Shown here: piece by piece, positions 54,546 to 63,255 of the stretch
How positions within the stretch are numbered: position 1 is the stretch's first letter
How the letters are laid out: the number at the start of each line of letters is the position of its first letter
NCBI RefSeq assembly: GCF_000332335.1
Contig: NZ_KB235948.1
Span: 5,114,243-5,178,242 of the forward strand
Direction: 5' to 3'
Length of the DNA: 64,000 nt
Source of the DNA: Kamptonema formosum PCC 10802
GTDB taxonomy: Bacteria; Cyanobacteriota; Cyanobacteriia; Cyanobacteriales; Oscillatoriaceae
Made by a program: the position numbers and the translations under genes
Notes under the pieces: generated by a model
Told to the model about the DNA's origin: nothing
The model's input: the letters and a program-made list of their open reading frames with translations, nothing else
The model's database searches: none

Positions 54546-54600
54546 CGTTCCCAGCCTCAGGCTGGGAACGAAAGCAAATGAGGCTCCGCCTCTCGCATTT
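54546..54600. terminator. Hairpin repeat after the AI-2E gene
   Basis: CGTTCCCAGCCTCAGGCTGGGAACG followed by GAGGCTCCGCCTC; a member of the TTCCCAGGC family, possibly acting as terminator. Confidence 0.5.
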
Positions 54601-54620
54601 ATCGAAAACAAGAGTGAGAG

Positions 54621-54649
54621 TAGACTGCCACCCAGAACTAGGGTATAAT
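54621..54649 (+). promoter_or_regulatory. Sigma-70-type promoter of the RNA methyltransferase gene
   Basis: TAGACT (54621-54626), 17 bases, TATAAT (54644-54649). ATG 54667 would then have a leader of about 10 bases. Confidence 0.55.
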
Positions 54650-54666
54650 TGAAAGTTAATAGTCTT

Positions 54667-55617
54667 ATGGAAAAGCCTTCCAATCTATTACTGAAACTCA
54701 GCCGGCAGCTTTTTGCAGATCCCGCTGAACAAGAAAAATTTGTTGGTGCCTTGGTTCACCCCCAGCCGTTTAATCCCTGCATCCTCTGGCGGCGAGAAAA
54801 ACCGGCAACTTTGCCCTTTGAGGTAGAGCCACCCTTGCCCTGGCAACCGGCATTTGTTGACCGGCTCTCTCTGGGAGCCAAACCCGGGCAGCACCCCCTG
54901 CACGACAGCGGCTATTTCTACTGTCTGGATTTCTCCTCTGTCTTTGCCGCGTCTTCCCTCCTGTCTATCTCGCCGCCGGTTAATTTAGTGGTTGATATGT
55001 GCGCCGCGCCGGGAGGTAAAAGCCTCTTCGCTTGGAAAGCCTTGCAGCCTCAGCTGTTGCTCTCTAACGAGGTGATTGGCAAGCGCACCGGCATGCTGAT
55101 TTCTAATTTAAAGCGCTGCCAAGTGCAGCCGGCAGCTGTTCTCAGCCTCGACTCCCAAGTCCTGGCTGAAATTATACCACAAACTGCCCAAGTTGTCACG
55201 GTTGACGCTCCTTGCAGCGGCCAGTCTTTACTGGCCAAAGGTGGCAAAGCCCCGGGATGCTTTCACCCTGTCAATCTTAACAAAAATGCCAACCGGCAGA
55301 AAAGAATTTTGGCAAATTCCGCTCAGATCGTCGCACCGAAAGGCTATCTCGCCTACATGACCTGCACCTATTCCCCGGAAGAGAATGAGGGCGTCTGTGA
55401 GTGGTTTTTGGAAAGATTTCCCCAGTTTCAGCCGGTGCTTGTCAAGCATTTAGCAGCTTATCAATCTCACTTGACAGCCATGCCCTGTTACCGGATATGG
55501 CCTCAATACCGGCTCGGTGCCGGTGCTTTTACGGTACTGTTTAAGAATACTGAGGAGGGGCGGTTTCAGGAGCTGCCGGCAGGTTTTTTTGAGGGGCGGA
55601 GGGTGACTTTTATTTGA
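54667..55617 (+). CDS. RsmB/NOP-family RNA m5C methyltransferase
   Basis: 316 residues from ATG 54667. The SAM site is VVDMCAAPGGKSLFAWKAL; then LSNEVIGKRTGMLISNLKRC, the catalytic DAPCSGQSLLAKGG (TC/PC cysteine) and MTCTYSPEENEGVCEWFLE (second cysteine). It methylates cytosine C5 in rRNA or tRNA; the exact target is not deducible. It lacks the N-terminal NusB-like domain of RsmB and a PUA domain, so it is the short cyanobacterial form. Convergent repeats follow. Confidence 0.9.
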   Translation: MEKPSNLLLKLSRQLFADPAEQEKFVGALVHPQPFNPCILWRREKPATLPFEVEPPLPWQPAFVDRLSLGAKPGQHPLHDSGYFYCLDFSSVFAASSLLSISPPVNLVVDMCAAPGGKSLFAWKALQPQLLLSNEVIGKRTGMLISNLKRCQVQPAAVLSLDSQVLAEIIPQTAQVVTVDAPCSGQSLLAKGGKAPGCFHPVNLNKNANRQKRILANSAQIVAPKGYLAYMTCTYSPEENEGVCEWFLERFPQFQPVLVKHLAAYQSHLTAMPCYRIWPQYRLGAGAFTVLFKNTEEGRFQELPAGFFEGRRVTFI

Positions 55618-56172
55618 ACTAGCGGCAAAATATAGCGGCAGAATATAGCGGCAGAATATAGCAGCAGAATATAGCGGCAGAATATACCGGCAGAATATAC
55701 CGGCAGAATATACCGGCAGAATAAATTCTGCCGCTAGACAAACAAAGCCCGCCTGCGCGGGCTTTATTTTATCCTCGTTCCTCGTTTCCTCGTTCCGGGG
55801 CAGTCTCCGTGGGTGCCCCGCCCCTACAGGCTGGGAACGCACATCGGGAGGCTCCGCCTCCAATTCCTCGTTCCCCCTGGGAGCGCACGAGTCTTTGCAA
55901 GTTGTTGCTGTTTGCAAAGTTACGCAAATTTTCTTTAATAAACCTATTTATTTTAGAGCGCGGGGGAAATTTTTTATATGATAAAAATGGGCGGCGATGA
56001 ATCTGCTATCAGCGCCAGAGAAATGCGGGCGCGAGAAAAAACCCGCGCGGGCAGGGTTGGTCTGGCGAGCAGCGGTTCGCCTGGGGTTGCAGCCGCCTGG
56101 GGCGGCGACAGCCGCCCAACTGACAAAGTGTTACGCACCTGAAACCTTCAGAATCAAAACGGCGAGGGAAGA
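55618..56172. other. Intergenic region with tandem 13-mers and palindromes
   Basis: Beyond the array at 55622-55765, 55781-55880 carries GTTCC/GGAAC and GGAGGCTCCGCCTCC hairpins; no gene recognised. Confidence 0.5.
55622..55765. repeat. Eight 13-bp tandem units running into a palindrome and terminator-like hairpin
   Basis: Units GCGGCAGAATATA start at 55622 and every 13 bases to 55713, then the palindrome CGGCAGAATAAATTCTGCCG (55714-55733), then AAAGCCCGCCTGCGCGGGCTTT (55744-55765). The last hairpin can terminate the methyltransferase mRNA. Confidence 0.85.
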
Positions 56173-57270
56173 ATGCTGAAAAAACTAACTGTACTGGCGC
56201 TGTGTCAATTTGCCTGCCTTTCCTGTGCGATGAAAGCAGCGCCCAAAAACGTCATCATCTTCATCGGCGATGGCATGGGGGTTGAAGAAGTTAAAGCCGC
56301 TGGGATATACGCCACCGGCAAACCAGGAACTCTCTCCTTTGAGGCGTTTCCCCATAAAGCTGAAATGACAACGCGATCCGCTGACAGCGAAGTGACGGAT
56401 TCAGCTGCCGGTGGAACAGCTATCGCCACGGGTGTTAAAGTGAACAACGGCACGATTAGCATGGCGATTCCCGGCGATGGCCAGGAACTGAAAACCCTTT
56501 TGCAGTATTTCCAAGAGCGCGGAAAAAGCGCCGGTTTAGTCACCACAACTGAGATGACTCACGCCACACCGGCTGCATTCGGTGCCCATGAATCCAGCAG
56601 AAAAACCCAAGCTGAAATTGCTAGCGATTACCTCACCCAAACTCGTCCGGCGGTTCTGTTTGGCGGCGGAGGCGCTGGGATGTCACCCGCCGCAGCGCAG
56701 TCAGCCGGCTACACAGTGGTAACAGACAGTTCGCAGCTGCAAGCGCTGAACACCGAAACCGCCACGCGAGTGTCCGGTCAGTTCGGCAAAACTCATCTGC
56801 CTTACGAACACGACGGACTAGGAAAATTGCCTCATCTCTCCGAAATGACCCAGACTGCTCTGGCGATTTTGGATAATGACCGTGACGGGTTTTTTTTGAT
56901 GGTAGAGGGGGGAAAGATTGACCACGCCGGCCATGAACACAACATCCAGCGCCAAGTTAAAGAAACGGTCGAGTTTTCCCAGGCGGTACAGGTGGCTCTC
57001 AACTGGGCGCAGAACCGCAACGACACCCTAATTATCGTCACCGCTGACCACGAAACCGGCGGTTTGAAGGTACTGAAAAATAACGGTCAGGGAAAGGTGC
57101 CGGCTGTCTCTTGGTCCGCCAAAGATCACACGGGTGCCAATGTGCCGGTGTATGCCTGGGGCGTCAACAGTCAGCGGGTTGCTGAGGTTATGGATAACAC
57201 CCAGCTATTTGGAATTGTTACCGGTGTTGCCGGTGCTAGCCAAACGCCTGCGCCGTTAGCCAAGAAGTAG
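56173..57270 (+). CDS. phoA: Alkaline phosphatase (PhoA family)
   Basis: 365 residues. Signal peptide MLKKLTVLALCQFACLSC (the CLSC could be a lipobox, so it may be a lipoprotein). Metal and active-site motifs: NVIIFIGDGMG (Asp), nucleophile Ser77 in EVTDSAAGGTAIATG, VTTTEMTHATPAAF, MVEGGKIDHAGHEH and VTADHETGG. It releases phosphate from monoesters in the periplasm or outside. It is short compared with E. coli PhoA (~470). No Pho box was found. The gene is bracketed by two copies of the CGGCAGAATAAATTCTGCCG element. Confidence 0.93.
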   Translation: MLKKLTVLALCQFACLSCAMKAAPKNVIIFIGDGMGVEEVKAAGIYATGKPGTLSFEAFPHKAEMTTRSADSEVTDSAAGGTAIATGVKVNNGTISMAIPGDGQELKTLLQYFQERGKSAGLVTTTEMTHATPAAFGAHESSRKTQAEIASDYLTQTRPAVLFGGGGAGMSPAAAQSAGYTVVTDSSQLQALNTETATRVSGQFGKTHLPYEHDGLGKLPHLSEMTQTALAILDNDRDGFFLMVEGGKIDHAGHEHNIQRQVKETVEFSQAVQVALNWAQNRNDTLIIVTADHETGGLKVLKNNGQGKVPAVSWSAKDHTGANVPVYAWGVNSQRVAEVMDNTQLFGIVTGVAGASQTPAPLAKK

Positions 57271-57290
57271 ACCATCCAAATAAATTCGGA

Positions 57291-57343
57291 CGGCAGAATA
57301 AATTCTGCCGCTAGACAAACAAAGCCCGCCTGCGCGGGCTAAA
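57291..57343. repeat. CGGCAGAATAAATTCTGCCG palindrome with GCCCGCCTGCGCGGGC hairpin
   Basis: Same compound element as 55714-55765, now after phoA. It may terminate phoA. Confidence 0.8.
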
Positions 57344-57668
57344 TTGCGCAGCAGTAGGGTGCGTTCCCCCGGAACGCACCCCACACAGCATATTTTACGC
57401 ACCGGCTCTACAGGGGACGTTGCAGGCTGGAACGATGATTTCACTCAACTCCCTTCATAGAAACTCCTACCGCTTTCTCCCCCTCCCCGCACGCGGCCCC
57501 CTCTGGGGATAAGGGGGCTCGGGGCCCCCTCTGGGGATGGGGGTAGAGGGGTTGGGGGGTGGGGTTCATCCCTGGAATACGCACCGGCTCTACAGGGTGC
57601 CGGTTGTGAGAAACTAGAATAAGCTCTATCGCGGGCTTCAGTTGGATGAAGTAGGGCCCAGAAACCCG

Positions 57669-57887
57669 GAAGAGGGCGGTCTCCGTGGGTGCCCATTAGT
57701 GTCCACTTAAGCTGTGTCCCGCAGTCTCTGGGCGGTTGAAACCGCAGCTATACAGACAAAACCCGCCTGCGCGGGTTTTAAGATTCTAGCTCTTCTCTTA
57801 AGTCCGCGTAGGCGGACTTGGTTTGTGTAGCCGCGATTTCCAATCGCCAGAAGCTTAAGTTGACACCGATGGCACGGGGACCCGCCC
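57669..57887. mobile_element. Long-TIR miniature element, copy 2, inserted into a GAAACCCGG repeat
   Basis: Terminal inverted repeats of about 50 bp (one end read inward: GGGTCCCCGTGCCATCGGTG, then TCAACTTAAGCTTCTGGCGATTG), internal hairpins CCCGCCTGCGCGGG and GTCCGCGTAGGCGGAC. The flanks CCCAGAAACCCGG (to 57668) and ACCGGGTTTCTCAGCACCTC (from 57888) together make the palindrome seen whole at 32206 and 53316. No coding capacity; probably moved by a transposase elsewhere. Confidence 0.65.
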
Positions 57888-57955
57888 CTACCGGGTTTCT
57901 CAGCACCTCACTAATCTGGTAAACCCTATATTTATCGCTGTTTCTCACACCACCC

Positions 57956-60397
57956 ATGAACGAATTGCTCCCCCAGTGCCAAAACTTGCCAGAACAGGTT
58001 GACTCTCTGCTCCAGCTGCTGCATCAAGAGCCGTCTTTACGCTCCCAAGACATCACCGCTGTCCAAGCTTCCCTGAAAAAGGCGATTTCTCCCAAATTTG
58101 AGATTGTCTTCGCCGGCGCGTTCAGTGCCGGCAAATCTATGCTCATCAACGCCTTGCTAGGGCGCGAATTGCTCTACAGCGCCGAAGGGCACGCCACCGG
58201 CACGGAATGCTGTATCGAATATGCCGAAACCGACAAAGAACGAGTCGTCCTCACCTTTCTCAGTGAAGCCGAAATTAAAGAGCAGGCAATTGCTCTGTGC
58301 AAGCGCCTGGGATTAGCCGGTTTGCCAAATCTTAACCCAGAAGTGATTGACTTGCTGCGCCAGGGATGCCAAACCATTGTCAAAATGGAAGGCGGCGAGA
58401 GCAAATCCGACCGGGCCAAGCAGGCGAATGCCCTGCTGCTGTTGCTGGAAGGCTTTGCCGCCAATCGCGAGCGCATCGGCACTACTAATAATAACACATT
58501 TTCGATGGAGCAGTTCAACTTCACCAATCTCAAAGAAGCTGCCGGTTACGCCCGTCGGGGGAGCAATAGCGCTGTTTTGAAGCGCATTGAATATTACTGC
58601 AACCACCCGCTGCTGCAAGATGGCAATGTCCTGATTGACATGCCGGGGATTGACGCGCCGGTGAAAAAAGACGCCGAACTGACTTATCGCAAAATTGAAG
58701 ACCCAGAAACCTCAGCAGTTGTCTGCGTTCTCAAACCGGCATCCGAAGGAGACATGACCACCGAAGAAACCGAACTTCTGGAAAAGATGCGGGACAATCC
58801 CGGCATTCGCGATCGCGTGTTTTATGTCTTCAACCGCATTGATGCCACCTGGTACAGCAGCCAGTTGCGCCAGCGGCTGGACGATTTGATTAATACCCAA
58901 TTCCGCGACAGCAGCCGCGTTTATAAAACCAGCGGATTGCTCGGCTTCTGGGGGAGCCAGATTCAACAAACCAGCAGTCGCGAGCGCTTTGGACTCGATT
59001 CTCTCTTTGCCGAGAGCGTCAAAGGTTTAGGCGGACAAGAAGAAACCCCCCAGTTCGTCTATGCCTTCAACAACTATTGCGGCACTTCCCGCAAGCTTCC
59101 CAGCAAATTCCGGGTTTCTGTCAACAGCTACGAAACCCCAAATGAGAACTACGTCCGCATTCTCGCCGAGTGGGGTGCGCCGCTGATTGAGCAGCTGATT
59201 TCAGATAGCGGCATTGAGGAATTTCGCACCGGCATCACCCGCTACCTCACCGAAGAAAAGCGCCCGCAGCTGTTTGAAGCGCTCGCCAATGACTTGCAGC
59301 CGGTGTGTCTCGCTATCAGCCGGCACTACCTGGAGCAATACCGCGACTTGCAGAGCCAGCCGGTCAATATTGAAGGCGTCAAATCGCGGCGCATGGAGCA
59401 GCTGAATCAGGAGTTGCGACAAATTGGCGCAGCTTTAACTGAACACATCAGCCAGGAAGTCAATCAGGCTGTCACCAATCAGTGCGCCAGCTTCGAGGAA
59501 GACTTCCGCAAGCTCAAAGTCAAGATGGTTTCCCGCACCGATGAATTGCTGAATACCTTCTCCGTTGAGTCAGCGTACCGGCAGGCGACTTTAAGCCACC
59601 CGCGCAATTCTACTGCGCCCCTGCTGGCGATTTTAGTGGAGGCGTTTTATTATTTAGCCAATGAGCTAGAAGAGGTGTTGGCGGCTGAGGCGCAGCGAGT
59701 GATTGCCAATTTCTTTGCTTATTTGACAGAGCGTGTGCGCCGCCAGGATTATTACCGCGAACTGTGCCGGTTAGCGGGAAGCGATGCCGGCGTTGAGCAA
59801 GCCTTCAAGCGGGTGGAAGCGCAGGTGCAGCTGGCGATTCGCGCTGCGGCGAGTACCGAGTGCGACCGGTTTGTGCGCGAAAGTCCGCGTTTTTACGATG
59901 AGGGCACCTTTTCAATTTACCAGTTTCGCCAAGTCTTGCAGCAAACCTCTCAGAGTTACGATTGCGCCAGCATGGCGGATGCGGAGCCGGCAATTCGCCA
60001 GCTGCTGAAGTTGGATTTTGAGCCGAAGGTGAAGCAGACAATTCAGAGCACTTTTCGCCAGACGGTGAATCAGACGCTCAAAACGCACTTGCTGCCGGTG
60101 GCGAAGGAGCAAGAGGAGGTTATCTTGCAGCAGTACAGTCGCGCTCGCGCTCATTTGGAGAAGACGCTGGAAAAGGAGGCGCAGGAGCAGCTCGATCGGA
60201 ACCAGCAGCGCCTAGAGGAATTGCAGCAGAAAGTTGATGTTTACAATCAGGCGGTTGCTGGGGTTAATGGCTGTTTGCGGGCGATGCTATTAAATCGCTA
60301 TCTGCTGCCGGTGGTTGATTTGGAGGGGGATTTGAGTTTGGCTGTTGAGCCGGTTGATTTGGGGAGTTTGGATGGGGGGAAAGTGGGAATGATTTAA
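57956..60397 (+). CDS. Bacterial dynamin-like GTPase
   Basis: 813 residues. G1 P-loop IVFAGAFSAGKSMLINALLG (~50-69), G2 Thr in HATGTECCIE, G3 IDMPGID (~227), G4 VFNRIDAT (~291). The rest is mainly helical, with a coiled-coil C-terminal region (HLEKTLEKEAQEQLDRNQ). The layout fits bacterial dynamin-like proteins such as BDLP of Nostoc, which bind and bend membranes. No partner dynamin gene is adjacent and no clear membrane paddle helix is visible. Start ATG 57956; a PSI- or thylakoid-related role is speculation. Confidence 0.88.
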   Translation: MNELLPQCQNLPEQVDSLLQLLHQEPSLRSQDITAVQASLKKAISPKFEIVFAGAFSAGKSMLINALLGRELLYSAEGHATGTECCIEYAETDKERVVLTFLSEAEIKEQAIALCKRLGLAGLPNLNPEVIDLLRQGCQTIVKMEGGESKSDRAKQANALLLLLEGFAANRERIGTTNNNTFSMEQFNFTNLKEAAGYARRGSNSAVLKRIEYYCNHPLLQDGNVLIDMPGIDAPVKKDAELTYRKIEDPETSAVVCVLKPASEGDMTTEETELLEKMRDNPGIRDRVFYVFNRIDATWYSSQLRQRLDDLINTQFRDSSRVYKTSGLLGFWGSQIQQTSSRERFGLDSLFAESVKGLGGQEETPQFVYAFNNYCGTSRKLPSKFRVSVNSYETPNENYVRILAEWGAPLIEQLISDSGIEEFRTGITRYLTEEKRPQLFEALANDLQPVCLAISRHYLEQYRDLQSQPVNIEGVKSRRMEQLNQELRQIGAALTEHISQEVNQAVTNQCASFEEDFRKLKVKMVSRTDELLNTFSVESAYRQATLSHPRNSTAPLLAILVEAFYYLANELEEVLAAEAQRVIANFFAYLTERVRRQDYYRELCRLAGSDAGVEQAFKRVEAQVQLAIRAAASTECDRFVRESPRFYDEGTFSIYQFRQVLQQTSQSYDCASMADAEPAIRQLLKLDFEPKVKQTIQSTFRQTVNQTLKTHLLPVAKEQEEVILQQYSRARAHLEKTLEKEAQEQLDRNQQRLEELQQKVDVYNQAVAGVNGCLRAMLLNRYLLPVVDLEGDLSLAVEPVDLGSLDGGKVGMI

Positions 60398-60419
60398 ACC
60401 GCCGCCGTGAAGTAGCGTC

Positions 60420-60520
60420 AAGGTGACGTAGGACAGGCGTCTCGCCTGTCCCCTGAGCACCGACATCCCGCCTGTCCCAAAATCCTCTTTGGCGTAGGAC
60501 AGGCGTCTCGCCTGTCCCCA
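60420..60520. repeat. GGACAGGCG hairpin cluster
   Basis: GTAGGACAGGCGTCTCGCCTGTCC at 60429-60452 and again at 60495-60518. Confidence 0.7.
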
Positions 60521-60634
60521 GTCTCTGTTTTAGATGCTGCCGGTGCCGGTGCGCTTCCCACCCTACAGGATTGACATCCCTCTCGTGATGGCTGAGAATA
60601 GTTAGGAGGACAATTTCAGCAATAAGCGATTGAT

Positions 60635-61018
60635 ATGGACAAGCGATTCCTGCCCCTAGAACCGGATGAAATTGCATCGTTAGGTACAAATTATGTCGAG
60701 GACGATGAAATGTTTAATCTATCCCTGACATTCAGACCTCGAGAATTAGACGAAAAAATAAAAACATTTTTCATCAAGTATTATAGCGGCTTAGAAGACG
60801 AAAGAAGCCGATTCTTGGGAGAAGGAATAGACGGCGAAGTTATGAGATTTGGCGCAAAAGGCTGGCAAAAAGGCAAACTGAGAGTCAAAATCACCCTAGA
60901 ATTTTGCCCGGATGAGCCGGCAGTTGAAGAACCACCGGCAAGCAACAAGCCAAAATCCAGCGAACCCGAATCGCCCCTCGATGACATCCGGCGGATGATA
61001 AACGAGGAGAACCAATAA
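60635..61018 (+). CDS. KGK-domain protein, copy 1
   Basis: 127 residues. The motif GWQKGKLRVKITLEFCPDEP is the signature that names the cyanobacterial KGK family; the C-terminal SPLDDIRRMINEENQ is also typical. It is soluble and acidic; function unknown. ATG 60635 is used; GGAGGAC lies too far upstream (~20 bases) to be ideal. It is one half of a tandem duplication with the gene at 61374. Confidence 0.85.
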   Translation: MDKRFLPLEPDEIASLGTNYVEDDEMFNLSLTFRPRELDEKIKTFFIKYYSGLEDERSRFLGEGIDGEVMRFGAKGWQKGKLRVKITLEFCPDEPAVEEPPASNKPKSSEPESPLDDIRRMINEENQ

Positions 61019-61074
61019 ATTCCCGATGCCGGTGGGGGGATGGAGTTTTGAGTTTAGGTGTTGAGCCGGTTTGG

Positions 61075-61260
61075 CGTAGGACCGGCATCCCGCCTGTCCC
61101 CTGAACACCGCCCAGAACGCCGGTGCCAAAATCCTCTTTCGCGTGGTGTGTGCGCAGGCGAGACGCCTGCGCCTACGTCTTCTTTCGCGTGGTTTGCACA
61201 GGCGAGACGCCTGTGCCTACGTCCTATTTGGCGTCGAACCGGCCAGAACGCCTGTCCCCA
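61075..61260. repeat. CAGGCG hairpin cluster between the KGK genes
   Basis: Three to four diverged units of the GGACAGGCG family (61077-61098, 61155-61176, 61199-61220, 61241-61258). Confidence 0.6.
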
Positions 61261-61373
61261 GTCTCTGTTTTAGATGCTGCCGGTGCCCGTGCGCTTCGCA
61301 CCCTACAGGATTGACATCCCTCTCGTGATGCCTGAGAATAGTTATGAGGACAATTTACATGAAAGGGATTGAT

Positions 61374-61778
61374 ATGACCGATGAGTTTAATCCGATAGAC
61401 CTTTGTGAGGGCGATGTGTTATCATTTGGAGATGACACGTTCAAGATAGAAAAATTAAAGCAAGCCCTAAAGAAAGCATGTGACCTAAACCTGGCCTGGA
61501 ACCTCGGAAACCAATTAAGCAATTATGGGGTTAACATAGAGAGGATTTTACGGAACTATTTAAATTCTGAAGAAGGGGCTTCGAGATTGTTTAATGAGGG
61601 CATAGATTGTGAATTATTAAAGCCCGGATATCCGAGTTGGCGAAAAGTAAAATTCCGCATTAAAGTTACTCTAGAGGTTGGCACTGACGCTCCAGAACCC
61701 AGCGAACCTCCAGAATCCACCGAACCTAAATCGCCCCTCGATGACATCCGGCGGATGATAAAGGAGGAGAATCCATAA
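61374..61778 (+). CDS. KGK-domain protein, copy 2
   Basis: 134 residues from ATG 61374, the position homologous to the start of copy 1. ATG 61359 (with GAGGA eight bases before) and ATG 61344 are alternatives. It has DLCEGDVLSFGDDTFKIEKL, a middle part not present in copy 1 (KQALKKACDLNLAWNLGNQL), then SWRKVKFRIKVTLEVG in place of the KGK block (KVK), and the same C-terminus (SPLDDIRRMIKEENP). Flanking DNA on both sides matches that of copy 1, so the whole unit was duplicated. Confidence 0.8.
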   Translation: MTDEFNPIDLCEGDVLSFGDDTFKIEKLKQALKKACDLNLAWNLGNQLSNYGVNIERILRNYLNSEEGASRLFNEGIDCELLKPGYPSWRKVKFRIKVTLEVGTDAPEPSEPPESTEPKSPLDDIRRMIKEENP

Positions 61779-61835
61779 ATGCCCGATGCCGGTGAGGGGA
61801 TGGCGCTTTGAGTCAGGGTGTTGAGCCGGTTTGGC

Positions 61836-62035
61836 GTAGGACCGGCATCCCGCCTGTCCCCTGAGCACCGCCCAGAACGCCGGTCCCAAAGTCCCCTCTG
61901 GCGTAGGACAGGCGTCCCGCCTGTCCCTGTCTACGTCTTCAAAGGACGTAGAACCGGCATCCCGTCGGTCCCAAAGTCCCCTCTGGCGTAGGACAGGCGT
62001 CCCGCCTGTCCCTGTCCCGCCTGTCCAGAAAAACC
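61836..62035. repeat. GGACAGGCG hairpin cluster after KGK copy 2
   Basis: Units at 61840-61862, 61905-61928, 61950-61970 and 61987-62030, partly inside the duplicated flank. No gene in 61779-62173. Confidence 0.65.
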
Positions 62036-62173
62036 TGTCGGGAACAAAAATCTTGCCCCTAGCGTCGGATATAACCGGCCCGCTGCTCTTATTCCGGTAA
62101 CCTATTCCCTAGCGAGCTGGCGTGGGTGGAAAATAGCAGATATGCTTTCCTGCCAAACACCACCGGCACGTCC

Positions 62174-62416
62174 ATGAGCAAAACCCCGCGCATCCCCATT
62201 CCCCCTGCAGTTCGGAAATATGTCTTCGAGCGAGATTCTCACCACTGCCAGAGCTGTGGCCAAACCCACGCAGAGGCAGACCTCACGATTGACCACATTA
62301 TCCCCCTGGCCGCCGGTGGATCTAACGACCTCAGCAACCTGCAAACCCTGTGCTGCCGGTGCAACCAGCAGAAAAAGCACCACTTCGACCCCCGCTTCCG
62401 GCGTCGCTACAGCTGA
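62174..62416 (+). CDS. HNH endonuclease (small)
   Basis: 80 residues from ATG 62174. Cys25-x2-Cys28 (CQSCG), Asp40-His41 in IDHIIPLAAGGS, Asn in SNLQTLC, Cys60/Cys63 (CCRCN): a zinc-bound HNH nuclease of the small 'RKYVFERD' type. Such proteins can be nicking or restriction-type nucleases or mobile-element relics. An ATG at 62126 would add 16 residues without conservation. Confidence 0.9.
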   Translation: MSKTPRIPIPPAVRKYVFERDSHHCQSCGQTHAEADLTIDHIIPLAAGGSNDLSNLQTLCCRCNQQKKHHFDPRFRRRYS

Positions 62417-62476
62417 AAAAGGGTGGGCCACGCCCACCCCAAAAACTGATTTATTAACCGGACTTGATATAAAAGG

Positions 62477-62932
62477 CTAATTCCCAGAATCCTGGTGGTT
62501 GGAGTAGCCAGCCCGCCTGAAGGCAGAGGCCGGTATCCGCGTTCTTGTCCGGTCCAGGAATTCCAGAATCGCGTTGGGCGAAGCCTTGGAGGCAATCATC
62601 CGTATCACGTCCTGCACGGCGTGTTTGGGGACGTAGCGGCGATTGCTTCTTCCGTTTCGATAGTACCCGTAACGATACTGTCGGACTGACCCATCATAGT
62701 TACGCTCTTCTTCTATCCAGCCGGTTCCTCGCGTGCTAGAGCTCGCATAGATGAAGCAGTTGACCGCTCCAGCCTCCTGAAGCAATTGTGCCTGTTCTTC
62801 GGACAGAGCTACAATCTCCGCCTGGATTTGCAGTTTTCTGGCAGGGGTGGCATCCTTTAGTTCGTGGACTAATCTCTGCTGTTCCTGCAAGATGGCATTG
62901 AGCCGAGCCTCTGGCGATTGTTCTTTAGGCAT
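62477..62932 (-). CDS. Hypothetical protein with N-terminal coiled coil (151 aa)
   Basis: From ATG 62932: a charged helical half (EARLNAILQEQQRLVHELKD, then RKLQIQAEIVALSEEQAQLL), then a beta-rich half with many Tyr and Arg (RNYDGSVRQYRYGYYRNGRS, NRRYVPKHAVQDVIRMI). The YRYGYYRNGRSNRRYVPK part looks like a short basic sheet that could bind nucleic acid; I do not recognise the family. Convergent with the HNH gene. The frame extends upstream to 63070, without support. Confidence 0.6.
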   Translation of the reverse strand: MPKEQSPEARLNAILQEQQRLVHELKDATPARKLQIQAEIVALSEEQAQLLQEAGAVNCFIYASSSTRGTGWIEEERNYDGSVRQYRYGYYRNGRSNRRYVPKHAVQDVIRMIASKASPNAILEFLDRTRTRIPASAFRRAGYSNHQDSGN

Positions 62933-62994
62933 AAAATTTACCAGCAGTAGGGCTGATGATAGCAGCTTCAGGGTGGTTTTTAGTAAAAGAGCCT

Positions 62995-63255
62995 CTAGTT
63001 GCAGTTGGAAGCGTCTACCACTTGAGAGACCACTGTTCCATCCGCACAGGCGATGAAGAGCTTGCAACATGGCTTAGAGTTTGGGCCGGCGCCGCATTCG
63101 TTTGTCCAAGCGTACCATCGGCTGACTTCGCTGCATTGCTGGGCTGTGAGAACCTCTGGAAAGGCAGGCTCTACGAGGCTAACAGCAGGTCCAACGAGCG
63201 CTGGCCGAGGAGCGAGGCTGAATAGAATCAAATCCGCAAACATGACGCAATGCAC
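62995..63255 (-). CDS. Small Cys-rich, possibly exported protein
   Basis: 86 residues (or 81 from the Met of MFADLILFSL). The N-terminus is hydrophobic and could be a signal peptide. The rest has six cysteines (QQCSEV, NECGAG, PCCKLF, ACADG, SNCN), a pattern suited to disulfides. It precedes the gene at 62477-62932 on the same strand by 62 bases, so both could share an mRNA. It has no recognised family, and a random open frame cannot be excluded. Confidence 0.4.
   Translation of the reverse strand: MHCVMFADLILFSLAPRPALVGPAVSLVEPAFPEVLTAQQCSEVSRWYAWTNECGAGPNSKPCCKLFIACADGTVVSQVVDASNCN

Larger units (their letters stand above)
57271..57955. other. Intergenic region (about 0.7 kb) made almost wholly of repeats
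   Basis: In order: CGGCAGAATAAATTCTGCCG plus hairpin (57291-57343), GTGCGTTCC...GGAACGCAC (57359-57380), a C-rich/G-rich hairpin (57478-57565), and a GAAACCCGG element interrupted by an inserted miniature element (57618-57930). No gene. Confidence 0.6.
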
